The notes beneath the pieces were generated by a model, which was not told where the DNA came from, ran no database searches, and worked only from the letters and a program-made list of their open reading frames with translations. A DNA stretch of 56,123 bases from contig DYLN01000007.1 in NCBI GenBank assembly GCA_020722085.1, positions 1 through 56,123 of the forward strand, written 5' to 3'. Below, piece after piece: positions 1 through 9,374 of this stretch (positions are counted from its first letter, which is position 1; the number at the start of each line of letters is the position of its first letter). A program made the translations under genes and the position numbers. Source of the stretch: Melioribacter roseus (GTDB taxonomy: Bacteria; Bacteroidota; Ignavibacteria; Ignavibacteriales; Melioribacteraceae).

Positions 1-32
1 ACATCTCGCCTCGCAAAGCGAAGCGGAGCGGG

Positions 33-139
33 CGGGACACGCCCCGATAAAAAGCCCCGATAAAAGACATCGGGACAGGCATCGGGACACGCCCCGATAA
101 AAAGCCCCGATAAAAGACATCGGGACAGGCATCGGGACA
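33..139. repeat. 50-bp tandem repeat, about 2.1 copies
   Basis: A 50-base unit beginning CGGGACACGCCCCGATAAAA occurs at 33-82 and again at 83-132, with the first seven bases of a third copy at 133-139. Only the last base of the region breaks the match. The unit is built from CCCCGAT and ATCGGGACA blocks that are complementary, so each copy can form hairpins. The same CGGGACA/TGTCCCG words return at 210-270, and close relatives occur at 17851 and 34287. It looks like a local expansion of a dispersed palindromic repeat. Confidence 0.85.
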
Positions 140-269
140 AGTTTCGAATTCTATTGCATAATTTGAATTAAAATTCAGAATTAACTTCTCAATATTCAAC
201 CCCTGACAAACCTGTCCCGCCCGCTCCAACTGCAGAGCGAGGCAAGCCTGCGGGGAATGTCGGGACAAG

Positions 270-467
270 AGCAATCGAACATGGGTTATTGTTCGTAGGT
301 TGTTAGACTCTCGCCAAAGTTCGCGTAGTCTGATCGTCAGTCGTCAGACCTCGAACGAACCCTGTCGGGATTCCGATGGAATCTGCTGTATTCTGTCGAG
401 CGACTAACGAGCGAACTCTGCAAGCATAATCCCTAAGACAAAGCTGGGATATGCTATGCCTTTTTTT
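270..467 (+). ncRNA. Candidate structured RNA (or decayed structured repeat) upstream of glyS
   Basis: This stretch is visibly richer in GC than its surroundings and contains a run of inverted repeats: CGAACA/TGTTCG (275-294), AGACT/AGTCT (305-331), GTCTGA/TCAGAC (about 328-349), a perfect GATTCC-GAT-GGAATC hairpin (370-384), and a terminator-like hairpin with a T-run at 424-467. AGTTCGC at 318-324 can also pair with GCGAACT at 411-417. No reading frame looks like protein. It matches no RNA family I can recognise: it lacks the tmRNA, SRP, RNase P and T-box signatures I checked by eye. It could be an independent small RNA, a leader that controls glyS, or a remnant of a mobile repeat. Confidence 0.3.
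424..467 (+). terminator. Probable intrinsic terminator before glyS
   Basis: GCATAATCCC (424-433) pairs with GGGATATGC (444-452) with one bulge, and seven T residues follow at 461-467 after a short spacer. It would end transcription arriving from upstream, just before the likely glyS promoter. Confidence 0.45.
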
Positions 468-488
468 CTTTCTTCTCAACGCTTTTCT

Positions 489-496
489 TATATTTG
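489..496 (+). promoter_or_regulatory. Possible glyS -7 box (TATATTTG)
   Basis: TATATTTG fits the TAnnTTTG box of Bacteroidota-type promoters. No good TTTG box lies 19 bases upstream; the sequence there is only T-rich. If it is used, transcription would begin near 503. That leaves GAGGTG at 513-518 as the ribosome binding site and favours a translation start around 523. Confidence 0.35.
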
Positions 497-510
497 CCGG
501 AAAAATTTTT

Positions 511-1971
511 GTGAGGTGTGCCATCGCTAAGAATAATCAAAATGAAATAGTCGAAAAAATTGTTTCACTTGCTAAACGCAGAGGTTTTGTTTTTCAATCC
601 AGTGAAATTTATGGCGGCTTGAACGGATGCTGGGATTATGGTCCGCTTGGAGTAGAACTATTAAACAATATCAAGTGTGAGTGGTGGAAATCCATGACGT
701 ATAGGGAAGATGTGGAAGGATTGGATGCCTCAATTCTTATGCATCAAAAAGTTTGGGTTGCATCAGGACACGTTGAAAATTTTACCGATCCGATGGTCGA
801 TTGTAAACAGTGTAAGTCCCGTTTTAGGCTCGATACGCTGAGCGAACTTGTGAGTGATAAAAACAAAGAAAAAGCATTAAGGGAAGTAAATCCTTCTCTG
901 CTTGAAAATGAAGGCTCACTTGAAGATAAATTCACTGCTGCTCTGGAAGATGCCGGCACGGCAGTAAAATTATTGGGGTTAATAAATTGTCCTCAATGCG
1001 GAAGTAAAGGAACATTTACGAGTCCGCGTAAATTTAATTTGATGTTTAAAACTTTTGTAGGACCGGTTGAAAGCGAAGATAATGTGGTTTATTTGCGTCC
1101 CGAAACTGCACAGGGCATTTACGTTAATTTCTTAAATGTGCTGAATTCCAGCCGCCAGAAACTTCCATTTGGAATCGCACAGATCGGCAAAGCATTTCGT
1201 AATGAAATAAATACAAAAAATTTTCTTTTCCGTACCCGCGAGTTTGAGCAAATGGAAATGCAGTATTTTGTAAAGCCCGGGACAGACAAAAAAAATTACG
1301 ACGAATGGAAAGAAAGAAGAATCGGCTGGTTTAAATCTCTCGGTATGACACCAGATAAATTACGCTTTCACGATCATCCCGCTGAAAAACTTGCTCATTA
1401 TGCTAAAGAGGCAACTGACATCGAATATCAATTTCCTTTCGGCTGGGGAGAAATAGAAGGGATTCACAACAGAACAGATTTTGACTTAACGCGTCATCAG
1501 CAGTTTTCCGGCAAATCCCAATTATATTTTGACGACGAAACGAAAGAAAAATATATACCGTTCATAATTGAAACCTCTGCTGGTGCAAGCCGTTCCTTTA
1601 TGGCATTTTTTATAGATGCTTATTACGAAGAAGAAGTCCGCGGCGAAATGAGGAGTGTTTTGAAGTTTCATCCTAAACTGGCACCCATTAAAGCTGCAAT
1701 TTTTCCTTTGGTGAACAAAGACGGTATGCCGGAAATAGCTCAAAAGATTGAAGAAGATTTGAGACCTTTCTTAAAAGTATTTTATGATGATAAAGGTGCA
1801 ATTGGAAGACGTTACAGAAGAATGGACGAAGCCGGAACCCCTTTTTGCGTAACAGTAGATACTCAAACTTTGCAGGACCAAACTGTTACGGTACGCGATA
1901 GAGATTCTATGGAACAAGTAAGAGTTTCTTCGAGTGAGCTGCTAAACTTTTTCCGCGACAAATTAAAATAA
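511..1971 (+). CDS. glyS: Glycyl-tRNA synthetase (class II, homodimeric type)
   Basis: Charges tRNA-Gly with glycine in the cytoplasm. The protein is about 486 residues, right for the single-chain alpha2 GlyRS and unlike the alpha/beta GlyQS enzyme. Family blocks are clear: an N-terminal RRGFVFQSSEIYGG.GCWDYGPLG segment, CxxC pairs in the insertion (CKQCKS and CPQCGS), class II motif 2 (FRNEIN..FLFRTREFEQME) and a C-terminal anticodon-binding domain. The start is uncertain. An in-frame ATG at 451 would add a hydrophobic stretch unlike the family and lies across a terminator hairpin. GTG at 511 is the first ordinary start codon near the conserved region but has no ribosome binding site. GAGGTG at 513-518 is better placed for the residues beginning at the ATC codon at 523. 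The gene converges on katG. Confidence 0.95.
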   Translation: MRCAIAKNNQNEIVEKIVSLAKRRGFVFQSSEIYGGLNGCWDYGPLGVELLNNIKCEWWKSMTYREDVEGLDASILMHQKVWVASGHVENFTDPMVDCKQCKSRFRLDTLSELVSDKNKEKALREVNPSLLENEGSLEDKFTAALEDAGTAVKLLGLINCPQCGSKGTFTSPRKFNLMFKTFVGPVESEDNVVYLRPETAQGIYVNFLNVLNSSRQKLPFGIAQIGKAFRNEINTKNFLFRTREFEQMEMQYFVKPGTDKKNYDEWKERRIGWFKSLGMTPDKLRFHDHPAEKLAHYAKEATDIEYQFPFGWGEIEGIHNRTDFDLTRHQQFSGKSQLYFDDETKEKYIPFIIETSAGASRSFMAFFIDAYYEEEVRGEMRSVLKFHPKLAPIKAAIFPLVNKDGMPEIAQKIEEDLRPFLKVFYDDKGAIGRRYRRMDEAGTPFCVTVDTQTLQDQTVTVRDRDSMEQVRVSSSELLNFFRDKLK

Positions 1972-2033
1972 AGACACAGAACACTTTAATTGTGCAGCGT
2001 CTGAAAAGTTAGTTTGACTCTCTTTGAAATACA

Positions 2034-2063
2034 AAAAGCCGCAGTATTACTCCCACGGCTTTT
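2034..2063. terminator. Bidirectional terminator between glyS and katG
   Basis: AAAAGCCG at 2034-2041 pairs perfectly with CGGCTTTT at 2056-2063, giving a T-tract on either strand. It lies between the convergent glyS and katG genes, where a shared terminator is expected. Confidence 0.55.
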
Positions 2064-2101
2064 GTTAAGATTTCTGAATGACTTATAATTAATAGTTAAA
2101 A

Positions 2102-4318
<2,217 letters not shown>

Positions 4319-4353
4319 TTATTTAATTAGTTAAGAACAGTAGCATAGTTAAT

Positions 4354-4365
4354 TTCGTTAACGAA
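4354..4365. promoter_or_regulatory. Palindrome upstream of katG, possible operator
   Basis: TTCGTTAACGAA is a perfect 12-base palindrome about 54 bases before the katG start. It does not match the PerR box or a typical OxyR site. Its placement suggests a repressor or activator site for the peroxidase gene, but chance is not excluded in AT-rich DNA. Confidence 0.25.
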
Positions 4366-4527
4366 TAATTTAGTCGAATTTAAGTAAAGGCCGGCGCAGC
4401 AAGCGGAATTGTAATACCGGCATATATCGAAGCTAAATTTAATCTGCCGGTGGTTGTATGTCAATTTTTAATTAATAGATAATATTTATCTGCATATTAA
4501 TATTATCTATGAAATAACTTCTAAGTT

Positions 4528-5274
4528 TCAGCCTTTTCTAATTTTTTTTATTTCTTCCAGAATTAAAGGTAAAATTTTTCCCGCTTCACCTAAAATTGAA
4601 TAATCGGCGTATCGGGAAAACTCTGTAGTGTCAATATTTATTTCTACAAGATATGCACCGCTTTGTTTAGCTGTCATTGGAATGTAAACTGCCGGATAAA
4701 CGACAGCAGAAGTTCCTACAACAAAGCAGATATCCGAAGATTCCGCAGCCTTCTCTCCGCTGTTATATTCATCCTGAGGAAGCATTTCTCCAAACCAAAC
4801 TACATCTGGTCTAATTAACCCCCCGCAATTTTTGCATTTGGGTACGCCTTTTGAAATATCAAGGTCGGGGGAATTATAAAAAGTGCCGCAGTCGATACAA
4901 TAATTTCTTTCAATATTGCCATGAAGCTCGAATATTTTTTTGCTGCCGGCTCTTCTGTGCAAATTGTCTATGTTTTGAGTAACAACAGTTACATCTTCGA
5001 AATAATTTTGAAATTCTGCAATTGCGATGTGACCCGGATTTGGCTTGGCTTCGTGAATAATTTGTCGACGATGCTGATACCATTCCCAAACCATGTCCGG
5101 ATTTTTTAAGAACGCATTAAAATTGGCAAGCTCTTCCGGTTTTAATTTATTCCAGATGCCGTCTTTACCGCGGAAAGTTGATATTCCGCTTTCTACCGAA
5201 ATGCCTGCACCTGTGAAAAAAACAATTCGTTTGGCGTTTGTTAATTTCTCAATAAATTCTTGTTTGAATTCCAT
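4528..5274 (-). CDS. cobB: NAD-dependent protein deacylase (sirtuin, CobB/SIRT5-like)
   Basis: Removes acyl groups from protein lysines using NAD. The 248-residue protein carries the sirtuin core: GAGISVESGISTFRG (22-36), TQNIDNLH (99-106) with catalytic His118 in LHGN, and a zinc site of Cys126, Cys129, Cys147 and Cys150. Tyr66 and Arg69 (WYQHRR) form the YxxR pair that binds acidic acyl groups in SIRT5 and E. coli CobB, so desuccinylase or demalonylase activity is likely alongside deacetylation. The gene lies 28 bases downstream of the TPR gene on the same strand and may share its transcript. Confidence 0.92.
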   Translation of the reverse strand: MEFKQEFIEKLTNAKRIVFFTGAGISVESGISTFRGKDGIWNKLKPEELANFNAFLKNPDMVWEWYQHRRQIIHEAKPNPGHIAIAEFQNYFEDVTVVTQNIDNLHRRAGSKKIFELHGNIERNYCIDCGTFYNSPDLDISKGVPKCKNCGGLIRPDVVWFGEMLPQDEYNSGEKAAESSDICFVVGTSAVVYPAVYIPMTAKQSGAYLVEINIDTTEFSRYADYSILGEAGKILPLILEEIKKIRKG

Positions 5275-5302
5275 CTCGACTTTTTTATAAACTGCTTTTG
5301 AT

Positions 5303-6091
5303 TTATTCTTCGTCTTTCCATTCGATCAATAATTTTTTTGCTTCTTCCAATTTTTTTGGATCTTCTTGATTTTTAATAGGAAGCGACAATGCTTTGTTAA
5401 GCATTTCTCTTGCTTCTTTATAACGATCTTCTCTGCTTAACGAAATGGCATAATCAACATAAAACATAATGTATTCGGGGTAAAGTTCAATTGCTTTTTT
5501 GTATTCTTTCAAAGCAATTTCATTATCTGCCCATCCGAGACCGATAATTGACCTTGCCGGTTTCCATTTTTCGCTTGCTTTAGAGTGAGCACGTGCTAAA
5601 ACATAATGAGTGACAGCTTGAACAAAATTACCGCCGTTGCCAAGCTGAATAGCTTTCTTGCAGTCATCTCTTACCGAATTGACTACTCCTGCTACCGAAA
5701 AAATTCCTTTAAATAATGCTATTCTCCCGTTTGCAATTGCGCGTCTTAAATAACTATTGGATTTATCCGGACCAAGCTTAACGGCTTTCTCTGCATATTC
5801 CAACGCTTTTTGATAAACTGCAAGCTGGGCATCTTCCTGTTCACCGGTACTGCTCGGCATTTTTTCTGCAATGTCTACATACGCTTTGCTTATTCGCCAT
5901 GTTACTTCCCAATTATCGGGAAAAAGTTTGTCTGCTTTTTGAAATATTGCAAGAGCCTTCTCATTATCGAACTTGTTCAAGTAACTGTCTCCTTGAGCCA
6001 AAAGTTCTTCGAGAGTTTGTGCCGGGATATTTACTATGACAGTAAAGAAAAAAATAAATGCAGTTAAGAATGCAATAGATATAGTTCTCAT
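5303..6091 (-). CDS. Exported tetratricopeptide-repeat protein
   Basis: A 262-residue protein with an N-terminal signal sequence (MRTISIAFLTAFIFFFTVIV, cleavage probably after PAQ) followed by TPR-like helical repeats (for example LEYAEKAVKLGPDKSNSYLR and ALKEYKKAIELYPEYIMFYV). It probably acts in the periplasm as a protein-interaction scaffold; no catalytic motif is visible. GGGAG before the ATG at 6091 decides the start; a longer frame to 6151 would hide the signal peptide and overlap the upstream gene. It lies 13 bases after the HD-domain gene, so the two are probably co-transcribed. Specific role unknown. Confidence 0.8.
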   Translation of the reverse strand: MRTISIAFLTAFIFFFTVIVNIPAQTLEELLAQGDSYLNKFDNEKALAIFQKADKLFPDNWEVTWRISKAYVDIAEKMPSSTGEQEDAQLAVYQKALEYAEKAVKLGPDKSNSYLRRAIANGRIALFKGIFSVAGVVNSVRDDCKKAIQLGNGGNFVQAVTHYVLARAHSKASEKWKPARSIIGLGWADNEIALKEYKKAIELYPEYIMFYVDYAISLSREDRYKEAREMLNKALSLPIKNQEDPKKLEEAKKLLIEWKDEE

Positions 6092-6104
6092 ATAACTCCC
6101 TAAA

Positions 6105-7100
6105 TTAATTATCGAATAGATTTTTATTTGGGATTTCGGAATTATCATCATCTTTGGGAATAAAGAGCGAAGTCTCGGCTAACGGAAGGTACTTTGTCCA
6201 GTTTGTTCCTTTGTTTTTTTCTGCAAGCACGGCGTATATATAAGCATTTGTCTTTGCACTTAGTTCATCAGCCTGATAAAGGGCAATTGCTTCCATTGTT
6301 TTGGGTTCAACCGGAGAAGCAAACTCAAGTTTCCCCTGATGGCTTAAAATCAAGTGTAAAAGCTGTTCTTTCAGTTCTTCAGGGAAATCTTTTATTTTGT
6401 CGATTGCCTTTTCTGTTTCGATAGCCGCAATAACAATATGTCCCAGTAATTTTCCTTTGTTGGTGTAATCAAAAACTGTGTCGTATGTTAACTCCTCTGT
6501 TTTGCCAAAATCGTGAAGGAGGGCACCTGCAATTAATAAATCCCGGTTAAGTTCTTTATGAAAAGAACACATCAGTTCGCAGATTTTTACTATTTCAAGT
6601 GTGTGTTCTAGCAGTCCGTTAATGTAAGCGTGATGCCAGCCTTTACCTGCCGGTGCACGTTGAAATTTTTTGAGATTGTCCCCCGTAAATATTGATTTCA
6701 ATAATTTTTTTAGATAAAGATTTTTTATTGAGCTTATAAAACCGTTCAGTTCATCGGTCATTTCAGTTAAATCCCGTGAAGACTTTGCCAGGAAATCTTC
6801 AAAAGAAACATTGTCTGCTGCCTCAACCGGTCTTATTTTCTCAATTATTATTTGGGGAGCGCCGTTAAATTCTTCCATTTTTCCGGCAGTTTTTACAATT
6901 GTTCCTTGATTTATTTTTGAGAATATTTCTTCGGCATTATCCCACATCTTTGCCGGTATTGTTGAAGAACGATCGCGCAGTTCTAAATTTAAGTACGGTT
7001 TGCCGGATTTTGCTTTTTTTAATTCAACTTTATCGGCAACTAAAAAATGAAGAATATCTTCGCCGGCTTTAATTTCTATTAAATCTTTCTGATTCAGCAT
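6105..7100 (-). CDS. OB-fold and HD-domain 3'-5' exoribonuclease, YhaM family
   Basis: A 331-residue protein with an N-terminal nucleic-acid-binding OB fold (about 15-95, with KPYLNLELRDRSSTIPAKMW) and a C-terminal HD phosphohydrolase domain. The metal-binding residues are visible: His166 (LLEHTLE), His196-Asp197 (LLHDFGK), and downstream histidines in LGHIV and LSHQG. The arrangement is that of YhaM/CBF1, a 3'-5' exoribonuclease of Bacillus. It is probably cytoplasmic and acts in RNA turnover or DNA processing; the substrate cannot be fixed from sequence. It stands between a NusG-like gene and a TPR gene on the same strand. Confidence 0.82.
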   Translation of the reverse strand: MLNQKDLIEIKAGEDILHFLVADKVELKKAKSGKPYLNLELRDRSSTIPAKMWDNAEEIFSKINQGTIVKTAGKMEEFNGAPQIIIEKIRPVEAADNVSFEDFLAKSSRDLTEMTDELNGFISSIKNLYLKKLLKSIFTGDNLKKFQRAPAGKGWHHAYINGLLEHTLEIVKICELMCSFHKELNRDLLIAGALLHDFGKTEELTYDTVFDYTNKGKLLGHIVIAAIETEKAIDKIKDFPEELKEQLLHLILSHQGKLEFASPVEPKTMEAIALYQADELSAKTNAYIYAVLAEKNKGTNWTKYLPLAETSLFIPKDDDNSEIPNKNLFDN

Positions 7101-7158
7101 AGGAATTATTTTGAGTTGTTGTTTACGGTAATTTAATAAAAAACCAGGAGAGTCAAAA

Positions 7159-7671
7159 TTAGTTTTCTATGTATTTAACAACACTTTCTACAGGCAGATT
7201 TACCAGAACCGACCGGTGTAACATGTCGATGGAAACAGCAAGCATGCGACCGTTGTTTGGGTTAAGTGTAACAACTCCTATTACACCGTTAAACGGTCCT
7301 GAAATAACTTTAACCTTTGAACCCTTTGGAATTTTATCACTGACAAAAATATCCAGCGATTCCTCAAGCATTTTTTTTATGCTTTCAATTTGCCATGCAG
7401 GAATTACAGCAGGTTTACCTTCAAAAACCACACATCTGATTATTGCCGGCTGTTCGAGTGAGATTATTCTTTCTTTTTCGTTGACATGAGCAAAGATATA
7501 TCCTTTGAAAATTGGTTCGGTTATTTTCTTTCTTCTGTCACTCCACCGACGAGTGGTTGTGATTGTTGGCAGGTAAAATTCAATTTCATTTTCCTGAAGC
7601 TGGGCTGCAGCTTTAAATTCATGACGCGGTTTCGTACACAAGGCAAACCAATTTTTTCTAGGTGCTTCCAT
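7159..7671 (-). CDS. NusG-like transcription antitermination factor (RfaH/UpxY type)
   Basis: A 170-residue NusG paralogue. The NGN domain starts with NWFALCTKPRHEFKAAAQL and ends near residue 100, and a KOW motif follows (GSKVKVISGPFNGVIGVV). NusG paralogues of this size bind RNA polymerase and promote read-through of long, often polysaccharide-related, operons. I read it as a specialised paralogue rather than housekeeping NusG because it stands apart from the secE-rplK neighbourhood. ATG at 7671 is preferred; a TTG at 7692 would overlap the upstream kinase gene, whose stop lies 8 bases away. It may serve the sugar cluster at 15-21 kb, but that link is inference. Confidence 0.85.
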   Translation of the reverse strand: MEAPRKNWFALCTKPRHEFKAAAQLQENEIEFYLPTITTTRRWSDRRKKITEPIFKGYIFAHVNEKERIISLEQPAIIRCVVFEGKPAVIPAWQIESIKKMLEESLDIFVSDKIPKGSKVKVISGPFNGVIGVVTLNPNNGRMLAVSIDMLHRSVLVNLPVESVVKYIEN

Positions 7672-7679
7672 AGGTTTCT

Positions 7680-9155
7680 TTAGAAAATACAAAAATTAAT
7701 TGCTTCAGTAAGTTGTTTTTGATCTACCGGCTTAATTATAATTTTTACTGTTCCCAGCCGCTCGTATTTGCGGCGCAGGTCGTCAGCTAATTTTTCAGCT
7801 ACAACAATAAAAGGAATATTGTAATTAGATTCCTTTTTCTGTACTGCTTCAATTAGCTGGATACCGTTCATAAGCGGCATATCGTGGTTCGTAATTATAA
7901 TTGCCGGAATTATTTTACGGAAAGTGCTGATAGCCTCATAGCCGTTTTTTGCACCCACAACTTCGAAATTCTTAAAAGTTTCTTCAATTATCTTTTTATA
8001 ATTTTCTTTGACGGTTTCCTCACTTCCCACAACAAGAATAGTGTTTTTTGCTTCAGGTACGGTTAAATGAAATTCGCTGCCTTCATCGACCTGAGAATAA
8101 AACCAAACTTCACCGCCGTGTTTACTTATTATTTCTTTAACAAGAGTCAGCCCTAATCCGCTTCCTTTTTCGCCGTTTGTACCTACCAGAACAAATTTTT
8201 CGTCAATTCTAAAAAGTTTTCCGTGATTTTCTTCTGCAATTCCAATTCCTTCATCCTTCACAACAATTTCAATCATACCCTCTTTAAATCTCTGTGAATA
8301 AATATAAATACGTTTTCCTTCGGGTGAAAATTTTATCGCATTGCTTACAAGATTGAAGATTGCCTGCGCAAAAAGTCTTTCATCTGCATTTATATTTAAT
8401 TCCGGCGGGATATCCTGTTTTATTTCTATGTTCTTCCGCACAGCATCGCCAGTAAGAGGAGTAATTGCAGTTGATACAGCAACTTTAACGTTTAATCTGA
8501 CAGGTTCAACTTTTACTCTTCCTGTCTGCAGTCTCGACCAGTCAAGAAGACAGTTGATCAGCTGCAGTTGACTTTTGGATGCTTCATAAATGTATTTTAA
8601 GTATTCTTCTTTTTCTTCTTCCGCAATATCTTTTTCGTTTAATAAAATTTCTGAAAAACCGAGAAGAGTTGTAAACGGAGCTCTCAGGTCGTGAGAGACA
8701 ATTGAAATAAATTTGTCTTTCGAAGCGTTTAATTCCTTTAATGCTTCTATTTTTTTCTGATGCTCTTCACCAATAGTTCCGTTGCCAAGGTTCAAATAAA
8801 AATTTTTTTGTTCTTTAATGCTGCCGCTTTCATCTCTGGTTATATGTATAAATTCTTTAATTAACCTGGTTTTTCCGTCTTTGGTTAGAATTCTGTATTC
8901 AAGTTCAAGATTAGTCTTATGATTATCTTTCTGAAAATCTGAAAGGATGTTTATTGTCTTATTCAAATCTTCGGGATGTATAATGGAAAACAGTTTCAAC
9001 GGAAGCCGGTCAATTTCTTTCGGCAGGTAGCCTGTACAATTAAAAACGGAATCCGAGAAGAATTCGGACTTTCCCTTTTTAATTGAACAGAACAAATCAG
9101 TAAAACCCTCTATAAATTCGTTTATTAGTTCAATATCTGTTTTTAGAACTGCCAT
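7680..9155 (-). CDS. PAS-containing histidine kinase with a degenerate C-terminal receiver
   Basis: A 491-residue soluble signalling protein: PAS/PAC sensor (about 15-125), HisKA domain with phospho-acceptor His155 (FISIVSHDLRAP), HATPase_c (about 255-367, with N-box LVSNAIKFSPEG and G-boxes DEGIGI and GSGLGL), then a receiver-like domain (about 372-490). In the receiver the Asp that should be phosphorylated is Asn423 (IITNHDMP), the N-terminal acidic pair is reduced to GSEE, and the Thr/Ser switch is Ala453; only Lys475 is kept. The receiver therefore probably cannot be phosphorylated normally. AGGAG lies five bases before the ATG. No membrane segment is visible, so it should be cytoplasmic. 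Confidence 0.9.
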   Translation of the reverse strand: MAVLKTDIELINEFIEGFTDLFCSIKKGKSEFFSDSVFNCTGYLPKEIDRLPLKLFSIIHPEDLNKTINILSDFQKDNHKTNLELEYRILTKDGKTRLIKEFIHITRDESGSIKEQKNFYLNLGNGTIGEEHQKKIEALKELNASKDKFISIVSHDLRAPFTTLLGFSEILLNEKDIAEEEKEEYLKYIYEASKSQLQLINCLLDWSRLQTGRVKVEPVRLNVKVAVSTAITPLTGDAVRKNIEIKQDIPPELNINADERLFAQAIFNLVSNAIKFSPEGKRIYIYSQRFKEGMIEIVVKDEGIGIAEENHGKLFRIDEKFVLVGTNGEKGSGLGLTLVKEIISKHGGEVWFYSQVDEGSEFHLTVPEAKNTILVVGSEETVKENYKKIIEETFKNFEVVGAKNGYEAISTFRKIIPAIIITNHDMPLMNGIQLIEAVQKKESNYNIPFIVVAEKLADDLRRKYERLGTVKIIIKPVDQKQLTEAINFCIF

Positions 9156-9253
9156 TTGCTCCTAAATTATTGAACTCTATAGCAATATAACAAAATAGTA
9201 TGTTAAATTCGTAAAGTTGTGACAAAAGTAATTTTTTTAGTGAAACTTTGTGA

Positions 9254-9283
9254 CAAAAATAAAATTCGAAAAAAAGCCACAAA
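9254..9283 (-). promoter_or_regulatory. Candidate promoter for the kinase-nusG-like-yhaM gene group
   Basis: Read on the minus strand this is TTTG, 18 bases, TATTTTTG, close to the Bacteroidota consensus TTTG-N19-TAnnTTTG. Transcription would start about 90 bases before the kinase ATG. A second TAnnTTTG-like word (TACTTTTG) lies at 9223-9230 within a partial direct repeat, but lacks a well-spaced upstream box. Confidence 0.4.
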
Positions 9284-9374
9284 CTTAATATAGCACAGAT
9301 ATACAAAAAAACACAAAGAGCTTTTTGGTCAGCTTCACGAGGTAAACATTTCATAAACTGGAAAGGCGACGTTG

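Noticed and set aside
33-139. CRISPR array
   Set aside because: Only two identical 50-base units without unique spacers; it is a plain tandem repeat.
200-510. T-box or tmRNA before glyS
   Set aside because: No AGGGUGGNACCGCG T-box sequence, no specifier-loop layout and no tmRNA tag frame or tRNA-like end were visible.
303-524. Open frame of 73 codons on the minus strand over the repeats before glyS
   Set aside because: It is Arg/Lys-rich, has no family features and covers the hairpin-rich stretch and terminator. It looks like a by-product of the structured sequence.
9130-9354. Open frame of 74 codons upstream of the hybrid kinase
   Set aside because: It overlaps the kinase start and promoter region in another frame and has no gene-like features.
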